A stretch of 64,000 nucleotides of DNA from Pedobacter sp. WC2423 (GCF_040822065.1 NZ_CP162005.1:1178001-1242000); one strand, 5' to 3'; shown: positions 12,001 to 18,594, numbered from the stretch's first letter. The notes: generated by a model not told the origin, from the sequence alone. Translations and numbers: made by a program.

Positions 12001-14222
12001 TGCTGAAAGCAGGTGCTGCTTATGTACCGGTTGATCCGGGTTATCCTTCGGAAAGGGTCAATTATATTTTAGCAGATATCAAGGCCAAAGTTGTAATTAC
12101 GGAGGCTTTAATGGCAGAGATTGCAGCTTATGGGGTTTCGAATCCTGTCACTGCTACGGGTTCTGGTCATCTGGCTTACGTGATTTACACCAGTGGTACG
12201 ACCGGTCAGCCCAAAGGGGTGATGCAGGAACATGGGAATGTGGTCCGGTTGCTGAAGGCCACCGATGACTGGTATGGTTTCAATGAACAGGATGTATGGA
12301 CATTATTCCATTCTTATGTCTTTGATTTCAGTGTCTGGGAGTTGTGGGGCGCTTTATTGTATGGCGGCAAACTGGTTATTCCTACCCATGAACAGACCCG
12401 TGACCTGGAACAGTTCTACGGTTTATGTGCCCTGGAAGGGGTAACGGTCTTAAACCAGACCCCGAATGCTTTCTACCAGTTCAGTGCGATTGCCATTGAA
12501 AAGGCAGAACTGCTGGGTAGCTTACGCTATGTGATCTTTGGCGGGGAAGCGCTTAATTTATCCCAGCTGAAACCCTGGTACAGCCGTTACAGTGCGCAGA
12601 GTCCTCAGCTGGTCAACATGTACGGCATCACTGAAACTACGGTCCATGTAACCTATAAACTGATTAGTCCTTCGGCACTGGATAGCGGCTCTCTGATTGG
12701 GGTAACAATCCCTGATCAGCAGGCTTATGTATTCAACAATTACCTGAAGCCGGTTCCGTTAGGGGCTGTAGGTGAGCTGTATGTAGGCGGGGCAGGTTTG
12801 TCACGCGGTTACCTGAACCAGCCTGAACTGACCAGGGAACGCTTCCTGGAAACTTCTTATGGCAGGTTATATCAAACAGGGGATTTAGTGCGTTCGCTTG
12901 CTGATGGCAGCCTGGAATATATTGGCCGTAACGATTTCCAGGTAAAGATCCGTGGTTACCGGATTGAGCTGGGTGAGATTCAATCGAGGTTATCCGCTTA
13001 TCCGGGTATCCGTCAATCGGTGGTCCTGGCTAAAGAAGGGGCACAGAAATACCTGGCAGCTTATTATGTATCGTCAGCTCCGCTGGATCATGAAAGTATC
13101 CTGCAGCATCTGGCAGCTCATTTACCTGAATATATGGTGCCGGCTGTTTTGGTATATATTGCACAGTTACCGCTGACGATCAATGGTAAGCTGGACAAAA
13201 AAGCTTTGCCAGACCCCTCATTTACAGGCAGCAGGCAGTACCAGGCACCGGAGAATGAAACACAGGAAGAGCTATGCCGGATTTACGCAGAAGTATTACA
13301 GCTTGAGGCAGAAAAGATCAGCATTGATGATGATTTTTTCAGTTTAGGGGGAAATAGTATTTCTGCTGTCCGGCTGATGCAAAGAGTCAATAAAGCTTTC
13401 CGATCCGGAATAAAGATCTCAGATATATTTATGGCAAGATCAGTTAGTTTGCTAGCTGTAATGCTGGAAAACACGAATAAGATCATTGTTAAATTAAACA
13501 GCACCACAGATAAACCTAATCTATTCATGATCCATCCCGGAGGTGGGGGCAGTGAGGTATATACTTCACTGGCCGAAAAGCTAAGCGTTACGCATAGTTG
13601 TTATGGTGTAGATTCTTATAACCTGTATAATGCAGTCAAAATAAGTGATCTTTCGGAACTGGCTGATCATTATCTGGACTATATTGAGGGAGTACAAAGG
13701 CTAACTGGACAAACATCTTATGCTTTGCTTGGCTGGTCTTTAGGCGGACAAATTGCGCTTGAAACTGCAGCGTTGCTGGAAGCGAAAGGTATACGGGATA
13801 TCACTGTTTACCTGCTGGACACAGCGCTCAGTGATGGTGACGAAAAACTAATGGCTTACAGAACACCTCCCACAGCAGCCGATGTACAGCGCGCAGTGGA
13901 TGGCCTGGAAATAGAAGCTACGGCTGAACAGGTCAGGGCTTTCCTGCTGGCAGAATATGCATTAAGAGATCAGCTGATTTCCCGCAAGCTGGAAACTACA
14001 AACGTTGTGCTATTTAAAGCGACTCTGGCAGATCAGACCATACCAGCTGACAAATTTGAAGTACAGGACTATTTACTAGCGCTGCCTTTTAATAATGTGG
14101 ATCAGGTATTAACAAATATGGATCAGCTGAAAGTAATCAGCATAAATACTGTACATCATGCTAATATCCTGGAAGATGAAGCCGCAATAGTTACTGGAAT
14201 TGTTGAAAATAATAAAGATTAA
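3..14222 (+). CDS. Non-ribosomal peptide synthetase, last four modules (5' end outside window)
   Basis: The reading frame is open from base 3, inside a condensation (C) domain, so the gene starts upstream. Order by nucleotide: C partial (to ~1200, HHIAFDG), A1 ~1300-2780, T1 (Ser codon 2907), C2 ~3040-4330, A2 ~4390-5830, T2 (Ser 5961), C3 ~6140-7380, A3 ~7430-8830, T3 (Ser 8961), epimerase ~9100-10400 (HHLIIDAVSWR, NYLGQ), C4 ~10430-11740, A4 ~11780-13210, T4 (Ser 13356), thioesterase ~13490-14222 (GWSLGG, Ser codon 13737; VHHANIL near the end). Ten-residue specificity codes read by hand are A1 DLTKIGEVGK (Asn), A2 and A4 DFWNIGMVHK (Thr), A3 DAWTIAAVCK (Phe). The expected product end is therefore Asn-Thr-D-Phe-Thr, released or cyclised by the thioesterase. 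The exporter and hydroxylase genes follow directly. The number of upstream modules and any lipid starter cannot be seen. Confidence 0.97.
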   Translation, partial: AYNIPVVFKLKESTHLENLLKSLIAVVNRHEVLHSLIKTNSKGNGYQLVMDQNLMPLQITRLKVSTEEELTAGIVKSVNHIFQLADEYPMLVNVYNYQENTFVSIVIHHIAFDGWSTDLLIRELLHNYYSKEPLPALNIQYKDFALWQRNYLTGAVLDKQLNYWKNRLSGYETLNLSTDFLRPSRVSYAGADLFFSIDESTSDDLKTVARELEVSMYSLLLSGYYLLLAGYSNQQDIVIGSPVANRHHEEIQEVIGFFVNTLALRQELNPEQQLVNFIRQVGDTGRQAQLHQDLPFEKLVGELAVLQDSSRHPVFQVLFGIEQFGEEQQSAVNELLDFYKGEEETSYKIARFDLSALMDDSGKEIIGLFNYATSLFKPATINGYITTYKEILKQFATLIKVQNRGLRIKELRYVDEKQYQELVYDSNAGHREYPETLSVQSLFEAQAALLPAHAAVVYAGQTLTYRELNEKANQLAAYLKKTYEIQPDELIAIGMDRSDYMLIAILAVLKSGGAYVPVDPGYPDERISYMLSDTGTKVVLSNDQHSERLASLGVVAVLNLDDALLQLTLEITYSKANPEQVNKMNHLAYVIYTSGTTGKPKGVMVEHRNVVNYLFNLAEVIAEDIKKVDFSSNLAFDLSVTTTLFPLCFGKTVYVFGRDIINVVDYERHLLDNRIELVKSTPGYLSLLNSPDLPVRLAIVGGEKLLSNHISSILKYASQIIDEYGPTETTVGASYFTIDETVKDFSIGKAYANYNLYVLDNELRPVPAGAAGELYIGGAGVARGYLHLPELTSERFIDDHFTETGSLYRTGDLVRYLADGNLEYMGRNDSQVKIQGYRIEPGEIEAKLSAYPGIKQAVVLAKEVNSGLKNLIGYYVAETALDEQQLFSWLHNQLPVYMVPALLIHLIDLPLTANGKLNRNALPDPVTDTYHAPENELQVQLCSLYAEVLALKENQISIDDDFFRLGGNSILAIKLVSKLNKLLLTEISVATLFGHTSIRRLAAQLMNGTHEELRIVAPVIDQLEDQALSFAQERLWFIETYEGGSNAYNIPLLFKLHHTTATEKIIAGLEAVVQRHEVLRTLIKTSSEGRGYQLVMKDALPVERIVVETEEVLEQMMSEAVNHVFQLDREYPVKVKVYQLHETAYVSIVLHHIAFDGWSTDLLIRELINYYTDKESLPALAIQYKDFALWQRSYLTGAVLEKQLAYWKMRLSGYETLNLPLDRPRPAQLSYVGANLNFKIDAMTSNALRAKAKELEVSLYSLLLSGYYLLLGSYSNQQDIVLGTPIANRHHSQIEEVIGFFVNTLVLREVIHPEQTVAAFIKQVGEAVKEAQSYQDLPFEKLVSELEIPQDSSRHPVFQVLFGMEQFGGEQNTAINELLEIYEGNIGTQVAKFDLTTMLDDSHMEIAGTFNYATSLFDQATIEGYIDTYQRILKQLAQQSEVAIKELHYADEMKFAALSYPSADTIQSLFEAQVIQTPDRIATVFAGHSLTYQELNAQANQLAAYLIDRYQIQPDDLIGLCLERSSFMVVAILGVLKAGAAYVPVDPGYPSERVNYILADIKAKVVITEALMAEIAAYGTANPVTATGSGHLAYVIYTSGTTGQPKGVMQEHGNVVRLLKATDDWYSFNEQDVWTLFHSYVFDFSVWELWGALLYGGKLVIPTHEQTRDLEQFYGLCALEGVTVLNQTPNAFYQFSAIAIEKAELLDSLRYVIFGGEALNLTQLKPWYSRYSAQSPQLVNMYGITETTVHVTYKLISPSALDSGSLIGVTIPDQQAYVFNNYLKPVPLGAVGELYVGGAGLSRGYLNQPELTRERFLETSYGRLYQTGDLVRSLADGSLEYIGRNDFQVKIRGYRIELGEIESRLSSYPGIRQSVVLAKEGAQKYLAAYYVSSAPLDHESILQHLAAHLPEYMVPAVLVHLAQLPLTINGKLDKKALPDPSFTGSRQYQAPENETQEELCRIYAEVLQLEAEKISIDDDFFRLGGDSIIAIRLVSKLNTRLQSQIRVKDIFMLKHIRGISQFLLQQEQGDIAAVYQPFSLTDRKLFNPDEVADSYPASYLQIGMLFESEQGREGTYHDVFRYRIAHVFDYDKLVRIFQQLIQKHELLRARFVLSDHGYDCIIQHTAELDIKVIEYQDPEVLIEEERQHDFDFAKAGLFRVIINKLDNQYDFIFSFHHAITDGWSIASLVNEFINAYTRDEPISNRIDLHYGEFVAREQNVINDVEAQTFWKNYLADVNLTTASWKYDPAPSANGLYSAILQLEKEQSKSLLAMAQSLNVSADTLFIYVYLHTLSMFLNQDDITIGLVVNNRLEKEGGDQLFGLFLNTIPFRYQVRKDDEITGIFQQKLELYNYKGYPYGKIKSLFGQELYQFAFNFVHFHIFEESVDSIEEGSGYERSNIPFVLNVSQQGDTGFHVSMTAHDQMADQSYLDYFMRYYTQNLYNLLENKPVLNSLLDEDYNQIISQWNATAHQYPDHQTIQEMFEARVLTAPDQVAVVCEGEELTYEELNERANQLAAYLLENYTVQPDDLIALCLERSVFMLVAMLGVLKSGAAYVPVDPGYPADRINYILADTHAKVVITDQTAKEIVNYPVTNPVTTAKAENLAYVIYTSGTTGQPKGVMIEHRGVLNLVTMQGLELGLSAGNKKCLWYANYVFDAHVWEVYATLIYGNTLYIAAGQTRTDLELLYDFIQANKIHMATIPPALLNKEYILPLEILIVAGDVTDPRLMELYHDQGIHLVNAYGPTETTVCATLHHYIKGSGSRNIGRPGINMTTYVLNNSLLPVPAGTTGELYVGGAGVARGYLNLDGLTREKFVNTSYGRLYKTGDLVRYLPDGSLEYAGRNDFQVKIRGYRIETGEVESALSSYPGVQQSLVLAKDKGTSKYLVGYYVSETILDQQALLTYIAGLLPDYMVPAILVPIDKIPLTINGKPDRKALPDPEFTGNENYQAPQNEIEEKLCAIYAEVLNTEVSKVGIHDDFFKLGGDSIVSIQLVSRLRQRLNIHINVKDIFTHKTIAALNRHVIAGANRATIVAEQGILTGEVALLPIQQWFFHHIDKGLFPVYNHWNQSFMLDVPLLDQVLLKQSIVELLKHHDAFRLSYRKDYTQFYSSELPEFQLNYADVSTYTSIGLEELLTSWQSDFEIFGGKTFQMGYLDGYADGRAKIYFAFHHLIIDAVSWRIISDDLQMIYERLSKQLTTAVPGIKGSSYRQWVNAVTAYAQEGEKDYWEQVIAGVSANNAILRKKYVDGLNQASITLDSTLTALLLRKSSAVYQTQINDLLLTALGMALAKLTGSHKNYILLEGHGRTSLSTELDITGTAGWFTTMYPVMLETVAGSLETNIVSVKEMLRKIPGDGIGYGALIGYTTHELPYISFNYLGQFDQMESEPGALWTISGDSSGLTAAPENRTEGMMSINGGITAGQLQFAITGSLPEETLTALATVYQQKLEELIVYLSQSDRTYLTPFDVNYIVSKDYLDHLQRKREIAGVYLTSSLQEGFIYHALNQGDIDDAYRVQQIWDYHNHLEPEKLQLAWKYAQQKYAALRLRFSWEQELVQVIDKEGVLDWRYQKLDDEQQLERILAEDRASVYDLRAGNLFRVYLLKHSENHYTCIFSSHHAILDGWSSPVLMETVHTIYLQLLKGEKFHVEADKSYVAAQQYLQLHQKDNAAYWENYIGSLEDQEDLSSLMKPSQRQLVLSDYRHIKQSAEEQLILKDKQYIQLKQFCLDQGFTINAVLQYCWHKQLSVYGFSDTTVVGMTVSGRNLPIDHIEQAVGLFINTLPVIMEHTEGAVLVEIRKLQEQINEVNNRSDINLSNLQKNGTRLFNSLFVYENYPVAETPDEDETLVLEFRHAVEKMDYPLGIIAYEAGNEVVLRLQYAGELFEHAMIQQVLEGISSLLLQITTEPGLKTTDLRYADEMKFTALSYPSADTIQSLFEAQVIQTPDRVATVFAGISLTYQELNAQANQLAAYLIDRYQIQPDDLIGLCLERSSFMVVAILGVLKAGAAYVPVDPGYPSERVNYILADIKAKVVITEALMAEIAAYGVSNPVTATGSGHLAYVIYTSGTTGQPKGVMQEHGNVVRLLKATDDWYGFNEQDVWTLFHSYVFDFSVWELWGALLYGGKLVIPTHEQTRDLEQFYGLCALEGVTVLNQTPNAFYQFSAIAIEKAELLGSLRYVIFGGEALNLSQLKPWYSRYSAQSPQLVNMYGITETTVHVTYKLISPSALDSGSLIGVTIPDQQAYVFNNYLKPVPLGAVGELYVGGAGLSRGYLNQPELTRERFLETSYGRLYQTGDLVRSLADGSLEYIGRNDFQVKIRGYRIELGEIQSRLSAYPGIRQSVVLAKEGAQKYLAAYYVSSAPLDHESILQHLAAHLPEYMVPAVLVYIAQLPLTINGKLDKKALPDPSFTGSRQYQAPENETQEELCRIYAEVLQLEAEKISIDDDFFSLGGNSISAVRLMQRVNKAFRSGIKISDIFMARSVSLLAVMLENTNKIIVKLNSTTDKPNLFMIHPGGGGSEVYTSLAEKLSVTHSCYGVDSYNLYNAVKISDLSELADHYLDYIEGVQRLTGQTSYALLGWSLGGQIALETAALLEAKGIRDITVYLLDTALSDGDEKLMAYRTPPTAADVQRAVDGLEIEATAEQVRAFLLAEYALRDQLISRKLETTNVVLFKATLADQTIPADKFEVQDYLLALPFNNVDQVLTNMDQLKVISINTVHHANILEDEAAIVTGIVENNKD
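4353..5966 (+). repeat. Adenylation-thiolation (Thr) repeat, copy 1
   Basis: Near-identical to 11748-13361 with a constant offset of 7395 bases and no indels seen, only scattered substitutions. It begins in the C-A linker (protein YADEMKF) and stops in the carrier domain at the LGG-S motif. It therefore covers the whole A domain and the front of the T domain. Confidence 0.9.
11748..13361 (+). repeat. Adenylation-thiolation (Thr) repeat, copy 2
   Basis: Second copy of the 1.6-kb A-T segment at 4353-5966. The flanking C domains (C2 versus C4) are clearly different, so only the A-T part is shared. This is what a recent internal duplication or gene conversion inside the synthetase gene would leave. 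Confidence 0.9.
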
Positions 14223-14223
14223 T

Positions 14224-15822
14224 ATGCAGTTATTAAAACTTGTATTTAAAAGTAGAGTCAGGATTTTTGTAATGCTGGTTTTGTTAGGGCTGATTTCCGG
14301 AGGTATTCACGTCTGGTTATTGGTGATGATCAATCAAACATTAAATGGGTTAATTGCGGGAAAGGAGGCGGATCTTGCCTTCTTTCTCAGCGCAATTGGA
14401 TTGTTATCGGTCTACGTGGTATTTAACAGGATATTGTCGGGGATTACGATACGTTTTTCTCAACAGATTGTGCATGATATCAGGATGCAATTAATTCGTT
14501 CCGCATTGCGGTCTGGTTATCAGGATATGAAAGATAAACAGGAATTGCTTGATGCAGCGATCACAAAAGATGTAACCGCTGTTTCGCATGCAGCTTTATC
14601 TTCCATAGTATTGGTAACTGCTGTGGTTACCGTGGCGGGTTGCCTGATTTACTTGGCTTACTTATCATTTGTTGTACTTATTTTTATAGCAGTGGTGGCC
14701 TGTTGTGGTGTTGGCATTTATTCTTTAGGCTCTGATACCAACCTTAAATTCCTGCAAAAGGCGAGGGAAAGTGAAGATGTATTGTTTCACCATATCAGGC
14801 AGGTTATTGATGGTTTCCGCGAAGTAAAGATTAATCCTGCTAAAGGCGAAGCATTGGTGGAGGGACCGTTATTTGAATCCTCTATGGACAATTATAATTA
14901 TGCCAGCAAGGGATTTACGGGCTATTATAATAATAATCTGATCAGCCAGTTTCTATTTTATACAGCTTTGATCGCCTTACTTTTTCTTGGTGGAACGTCG
15001 TTTAAGATTCCGGCTGCTGTGCTCATGAATTGCATTATTGTAACGCTTTATTTGTTAGGGCCATTAGAATCTGTTGCAAGTTTAATGCCTGATCTGGGCG
15101 CAGGGAATATAGCAGCTGTACGTTTGGATGATTTGCTTCGCTCATTTGGAGAAAATGAAAAATCAGTGAATATGCAGGTATTACCTCCATTACAGGATTT
15201 GACCTACCAATCTTTGCGTTTTAAATATCCTGCTTCTGAAACAGCATTTTCTCTTGGCCCGATAGATTTTCAATTGAGGAAGGGAGAAGTTGTTTTTATT
15301 TATGGAGGTAATGGAGCAGGGAAAACCACTTTGTTACACCTCGTATTAGGTCTGTTACAGGCGCAGGAAGGAAAACTATTACTGAATGGGAAAGAGCTGA
15401 GCTCAGGTGAAATTCCCAATAGCTTGTTTGCACCGGTATTTTCCGATTTTCATCTGTTCGATCGTTTATATGGTATTGATATAATTGACAGAGAAAGGGC
15501 TAACCGCTATTTGCATTTATTCGAACTGGAAGATAAAATTTCAATCGGGACGGATCGGTTTTCTTCGTTAAAACTTTCTACAGGACAAAGAAAGCGCCTG
15601 GCATTCATCGCTATTTTACTGGAGAACCGGCCAATTCTGTTATTGGATGAATGGGCAGCCGATCAGGACCCTGTTTTTAGAATGAAGTTCTACCTGGAGA
15701 TTATCCCGGTATTAAAAGCAGAAGGTTTTACTATTCTGGCAATTACCCATGATGATAAATATTATGAAAGGGCCGATTCTTTATACCGAATGGAATCTGG
15801 CGCACTGATCAAAGAAAAATAA
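14224..15822 (+). CDS. Cyclic-peptide-type ABC exporter (fused membrane and ATPase domains)
   Basis: About 532 residues. The N-terminal half has about six membrane segments and the C-terminal half is an ATPase with Walker A (GGNGAGKTT), an LSTGQRKRLA signature and Walker B (LLLDEWAADQDP). The LSTGQ signature plus DEWAADQDP is characteristic of the SyrD/PvdE/YojI cyclic-peptide transporter family, which moves NRPS products across the inner membrane. The ATG at 14224 begins one base after the NRPS stop (TAATATG). A TTG eight codons upstream (14200) is in frame and overlaps the NRPS, but is less likely. The gene is almost certainly co-transcribed with the synthetase and exports its peptide, possibly giving self-protection. 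Confidence 0.93.
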   Translation: MQLLKLVFKSRVRIFVMLVLLGLISGGIHVWLLVMINQTLNGLIAGKEADLAFFLSAIGLLSVYVVFNRILSGITIRFSQQIVHDIRMQLIRSALRSGYQDMKDKQELLDAAITKDVTAVSHAALSSIVLVTAVVTVAGCLIYLAYLSFVVLIFIAVVACCGVGIYSLGSDTNLKFLQKARESEDVLFHHIRQVIDGFREVKINPAKGEALVEGPLFESSMDNYNYASKGFTGYYNNNLISQFLFYTALIALLFLGGTSFKIPAAVLMNCIIVTLYLLGPLESVASLMPDLGAGNIAAVRLDDLLRSFGENEKSVNMQVLPPLQDLTYQSLRFKYPASETAFSLGPIDFQLRKGEVVFIYGGNGAGKTTLLHLVLGLLQAQEGKLLLNGKELSSGEIPNSLFAPVFSDFHLFDRLYGIDIIDRERANRYLHLFELEDKISIGTDRFSSLKLSTGQRKRLAFIAILLENRPILLLDEWAADQDPVFRMKFYLEIIPVLKAEGFTILAITHDDKYYERADSLYRMESGALIKEK

Positions 15823-15850
15823 CTCATTATAGTTAATAAACAAACATCTT

Positions 15851-17464
15851 ATGAATAAAACACTATTGTATCTGAAACCTAATTTAGTGATGGAGCCGCT
15901 TGTAGACCGCTGGTATGCATGGAGTCATCTGATCTCTCCAGCTACTGCTGCGATGAATATCACCGGAAGACATATGACTATCATGGAGTCTTATTTGATG
16001 GCACCAGAATTACATGCGCAGGCCGTATTGAACCCTAAGCTGCGTGGAGGTCCATTTATGGATATCCCGGTAGAAAGGGCAGATGAAGTAAAGGCAATTC
16101 AGGAAGATACCCTGGCTAATCAACAGCCATTAATCACACTTGCAAAGTCTATCAGGGAGCTTGATAAATTATTACAGGAAGAGGGGAAAGGTTTTTCCCT
16201 GGAATCATTGTACGTAAAAGTACCTGAGCAATTGAAAGGTTTAGTAGAATTATATTATGACCGCCAGAACAATCCAGGCTTCAGGTTTTTTGAACCTTTA
16301 TTGTATGCGAGTGAGTTTTATAATAAGCAATCACAAAGTATTGCGCTCTGGGTAACCAATAATGATCATCGTCCTTTCTGTTTAAGTACCCCAAGATTGA
16401 ATGACCCGGATGTTTTACACTTGCAGATTCCTTTTGATCATACTGGAATTGATGAACTGGCAAGAATGAAACGTACACCACAGTCTTTAGAATATATCAA
16501 GGCATTATTAGGCATTTCTGATAGTGATTCTCCATTGTTTGAAACTTTTTTCACAGAAACTCCTCCTCCTGTTTATCAAAAATATACTGGTGATAAGGTA
16601 AGGATGCGTTATTTTGGGCATGCATGTATCCTGGTTGAAACAAAAGATATTAGTATTCTTGTAGATCCGCTGATCAGCTATTATGGATATGATTTTGAGG
16701 TGGCACATTTTTCTGATGGAGATTTACCGGATGTGATTGATTATGTACTGATTACTCATAATCATCAGGATCATATTTTATTTGAAACCTTACTGCCTTT
16801 GCGTCATAAAATCAGAAATATTATTGTCCCGCACACGAATAGTGGTAAGCTGGAAGATCCGGGACTTAAGCTGATGTTTAATCATATTGGTTTTGATAAT
16901 GTTACTGCTATTGATGAAATGGAAACTATCCGCTTTTCTGATGCAGTGATTACGGGGTTACCTTTTACGGGGGAACATAGTGATCTGAATATCCTGACTA
17001 AAGCTTGTTTTTTTGTACAGATCGGTAATTTTAAATTAGTATTTCTTGCAGATTCAAGGATTGTGGAATCAGCGTTATATAAAAGGATCCATAGTATAGT
17101 TGGAAGTCCTGATGTCATGTTTTTAGGAATGGAATGCGATGGTGCTCCTTTATCCTGGCTTTATGGGCCATTACTGACCAAAAAGTTATCCAGAGAACAG
17201 GATAATAGCCGTCGCTTATCGGGCTCGGACAGTGAGAAAGGAATTTCCCTGATCAATATCTTTAAACCAAAAGAAGTTTATGTATATGCAATGGGACAGG
17301 AGCCCTGGTTAGAGTTCATCAGCAGTATTAAGTATACTGATGAGTCTAATCCAATTGTTCAGTCGAATAAACTGATCGCTTATTGCAGGGAGCGTAATAT
17401 GATTGCAGAGCGTCTTTTTGGAGAAAAAGAGCTGTTGTATGATAAAGCCGATGTAGTACTATAA
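15851..17464 (+). CDS. CmlA-like diiron beta-hydroxylase acting on NRPS-bound amino acid
   Basis: 537 residues, close to CmlA of chloramphenicol synthesis (532). An N-terminal helical domain (WYAWSHLISPATAAMNITGR near residue 22) precedes a metallo-beta-lactamase fold. Visible ligands are H303-x-H305-x-D307-H308, Glu375 (FTGEH) and Asp401 (FLADS). All sit at a constant offset of two from the CmlA iron ligands as I remember them (H305, H307, D309, H310, E377, D403). Family knowledge: these enzymes use a diiron site and O2 to hydroxylate the beta carbon of an aminoacyl group held on a carrier domain. Here Phe (T3) or Asn (T1) are the natural candidates. Automatic annotation would probably say MBL-fold hydrolase. 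It lies 28 bases after the exporter, is followed by a terminator, and closes the operon. Confidence 0.85.
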   Translation: MNKTLLYLKPNLVMEPLVDRWYAWSHLISPATAAMNITGRHMTIMESYLMAPELHAQAVLNPKLRGGPFMDIPVERADEVKAIQEDTLANQQPLITLAKSIRELDKLLQEEGKGFSLESLYVKVPEQLKGLVELYYDRQNNPGFRFFEPLLYASEFYNKQSQSIALWVTNNDHRPFCLSTPRLNDPDVLHLQIPFDHTGIDELARMKRTPQSLEYIKALLGISDSDSPLFETFFTETPPPVYQKYTGDKVRMRYFGHACILVETKDISILVDPLISYYGYDFEVAHFSDGDLPDVIDYVLITHNHQDHILFETLLPLRHKIRNIIVPHTNSGKLEDPGLKLMFNHIGFDNVTAIDEMETIRFSDAVITGLPFTGEHSDLNILTKACFFVQIGNFKLVFLADSRIVESALYKRIHSIVGSPDVMFLGMECDGAPLSWLYGPLLTKKLSREQDNSRRLSGSDSEKGISLINIFKPKEVYVYAMGQEPWLEFISSIKYTDESNPIVQSNKLIAYCRERNMIAERLFGEKELLYDKADVVL

Positions 17465-17477
17465 AATATGCTTAAAT

Positions 17478-17507
17478 AAGCAGCCTGCTGATCACAGGCT
17501 GCTTTAA
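17478..17507 (+). terminator. Terminator of the NRPS operon
   Basis: A perfect 10-bp stem (17478-17487 with 17495-17504; AAGCAGCCTG) with a 7-base loop, 14 bases after the hydroxylase stop. The trailing T-run is weak. Confidence 0.7.
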
Positions 17508-17684
17508 CAAGGAATTTCTTAATTACTAATATTATTCTCAAAATTCTAATTTTCATAATCCAATTTTGGCCATAGGGTGTACTGATGCGAAGGCTAAAGA
17601 AGCTCTTTCAGCATATTTACCTAAGGTCAGCGTCTCCGCAACTTTGGAAAATAATTTAAAGATTAAGGAATCGGTTATAGTTTA
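17505..17684. other. 180-bp gap with possible gene fragment
   Basis: A plus-strand frame open from 17530 (after a stop) reads protein-like text such as AKEALSAYLPKVSVSATLE and then runs antisense into the CDF gene. It has no start codon other than TTG and no terminator of its own. It may be the C-terminal remnant of a lost gene, but I do not recognise the family. Nothing else is visible. Confidence 0.25.
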
Positions 17685-18575
17685 TCAGTTAGGCTCAATA
17701 TGGATCAGGACATTCGCTAATTCCGGAAGTTTAGCACGGAGTGTATCTTGCAGACGATGTGAGATGTCGTGTCCTTCTCTTACTGAAATATTTCCATCTA
17801 CAATGGCATGCAGGTCAATATGGTACTGCATTCCTGCTTTACGCACGTAACATTTCTCGGTATCGATAACACCTTTAACAGTTAAAGATACCTGTCTGAT
17901 GTTGACCACAAGGTCATCGTATAAATGCTCATCCATAATTTCTCCTAATGCAGGCCTGAAGATTTTATAGCTGTTATAAAGTATAAAAGCGGCAGCAAAA
18001 AGGGCTGCAATGTCATCTGCTGATTCATATCCTTTACCTAGTATCAGCGCAATTGAGATCCCTATAAATGCGGCAATTGAGGTAATTGCATCACTGCGGT
18101 GATGCCATGCATCTGCTTTTAATGAGGAGCTGTTTGTTTCCATCGCTTTTTTCATCACCTTCCGAAAAGAGATTTCTTTCCATACAATCAGTGCAGCCAA
18201 TAGAATTAATGTCCATGGTTTTGGCAGATCGTGTGGTGTTCCAATATTCTGAATACTTTCATAGGCTATAATTGTAGCAGAGGTAATTAAAAAACCGACA
18301 ACCAGAAAGGTCACCAGTGGTTCTGCTCTTCCATGACCGTAAGGATGATTTTCATCTGCTGGTCTGCTGGCATATTTAAGCCCAAAAAGGACAAGCAGGG
18401 AAGAGAAGATATCGGCAGTTGATTCTATGGCATCAGCTATCAGGGCATAAGAATTTCCGAAAACCCCTGCGATTCCTTTGAGGATTGCAAGCACAGTATT
18501 ACTTATAATACTGAAATATGTTGCACGTATTGCTGTTTGATGATTCGTTAATTGACTACTGCCTGGGCTTTTCAC
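17685..18575 (-). CDS. Cation diffusion facilitator (CDF) family metal transporter
   Basis: 296 residues with about six membrane segments, and the CDF hallmark HPYGHGRAEP near residue 75. Metal-site residues are seen in ADAIESTAD (TM2) and HHRSDAITS (TM5, HxxxD). The cytosolic C-terminal domain (~residues 205-296) is the usual dimerising metal-binding fold. The family exports Zn2+, Fe2+, Mn2+ or Co2+ from the cytoplasm with proton antiport; the metal cannot be told here. The start is GTG at 18575, because a stop lies four codons upstream and no ATG is available. A TAACTTTG promoter-like box (18580-18587, minus strand) lies only five bases before it, so the message may be nearly leaderless. 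Confidence 0.92.
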   Translation of the reverse strand: MKSPGSSQLTNHQTAIRATYFSIISNTVLAILKGIAGVFGNSYALIADAIESTADIFSSLLVLFGLKYASRPADENHPYGHGRAEPLVTFLVVGFLITSATIIAYESIQNIGTPHDLPKPWTLILLAALIVWKEISFRKVMKKAMETNSSSLKADAWHHRSDAITSIAAFIGISIALILGKGYESADDIAALFAAAFILYNSYKIFRPALGEIMDEHLYDDLVVNIRQVSLTVKGVIDTEKCYVRKAGMQYHIDLHAIVDGNISVREGHDISHRLQDTLRAKLPELANVLIHIEPN

Positions 18576-18594
18576 CGTGCAAAGTTAAAATAAA

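Noticed and set aside
14200..14223. TTG start for the exporter overlapping the NRPS end
   Set aside because: ATG at 14224, one base after the NRPS stop, gives the family-like N terminus.
15851..17464. Annotation as UlaG-like L-ascorbate lactonase
   Set aside because: Length, N-terminal domain, ligand spacing and NRPS context fit CmlA-type hydroxylases better.
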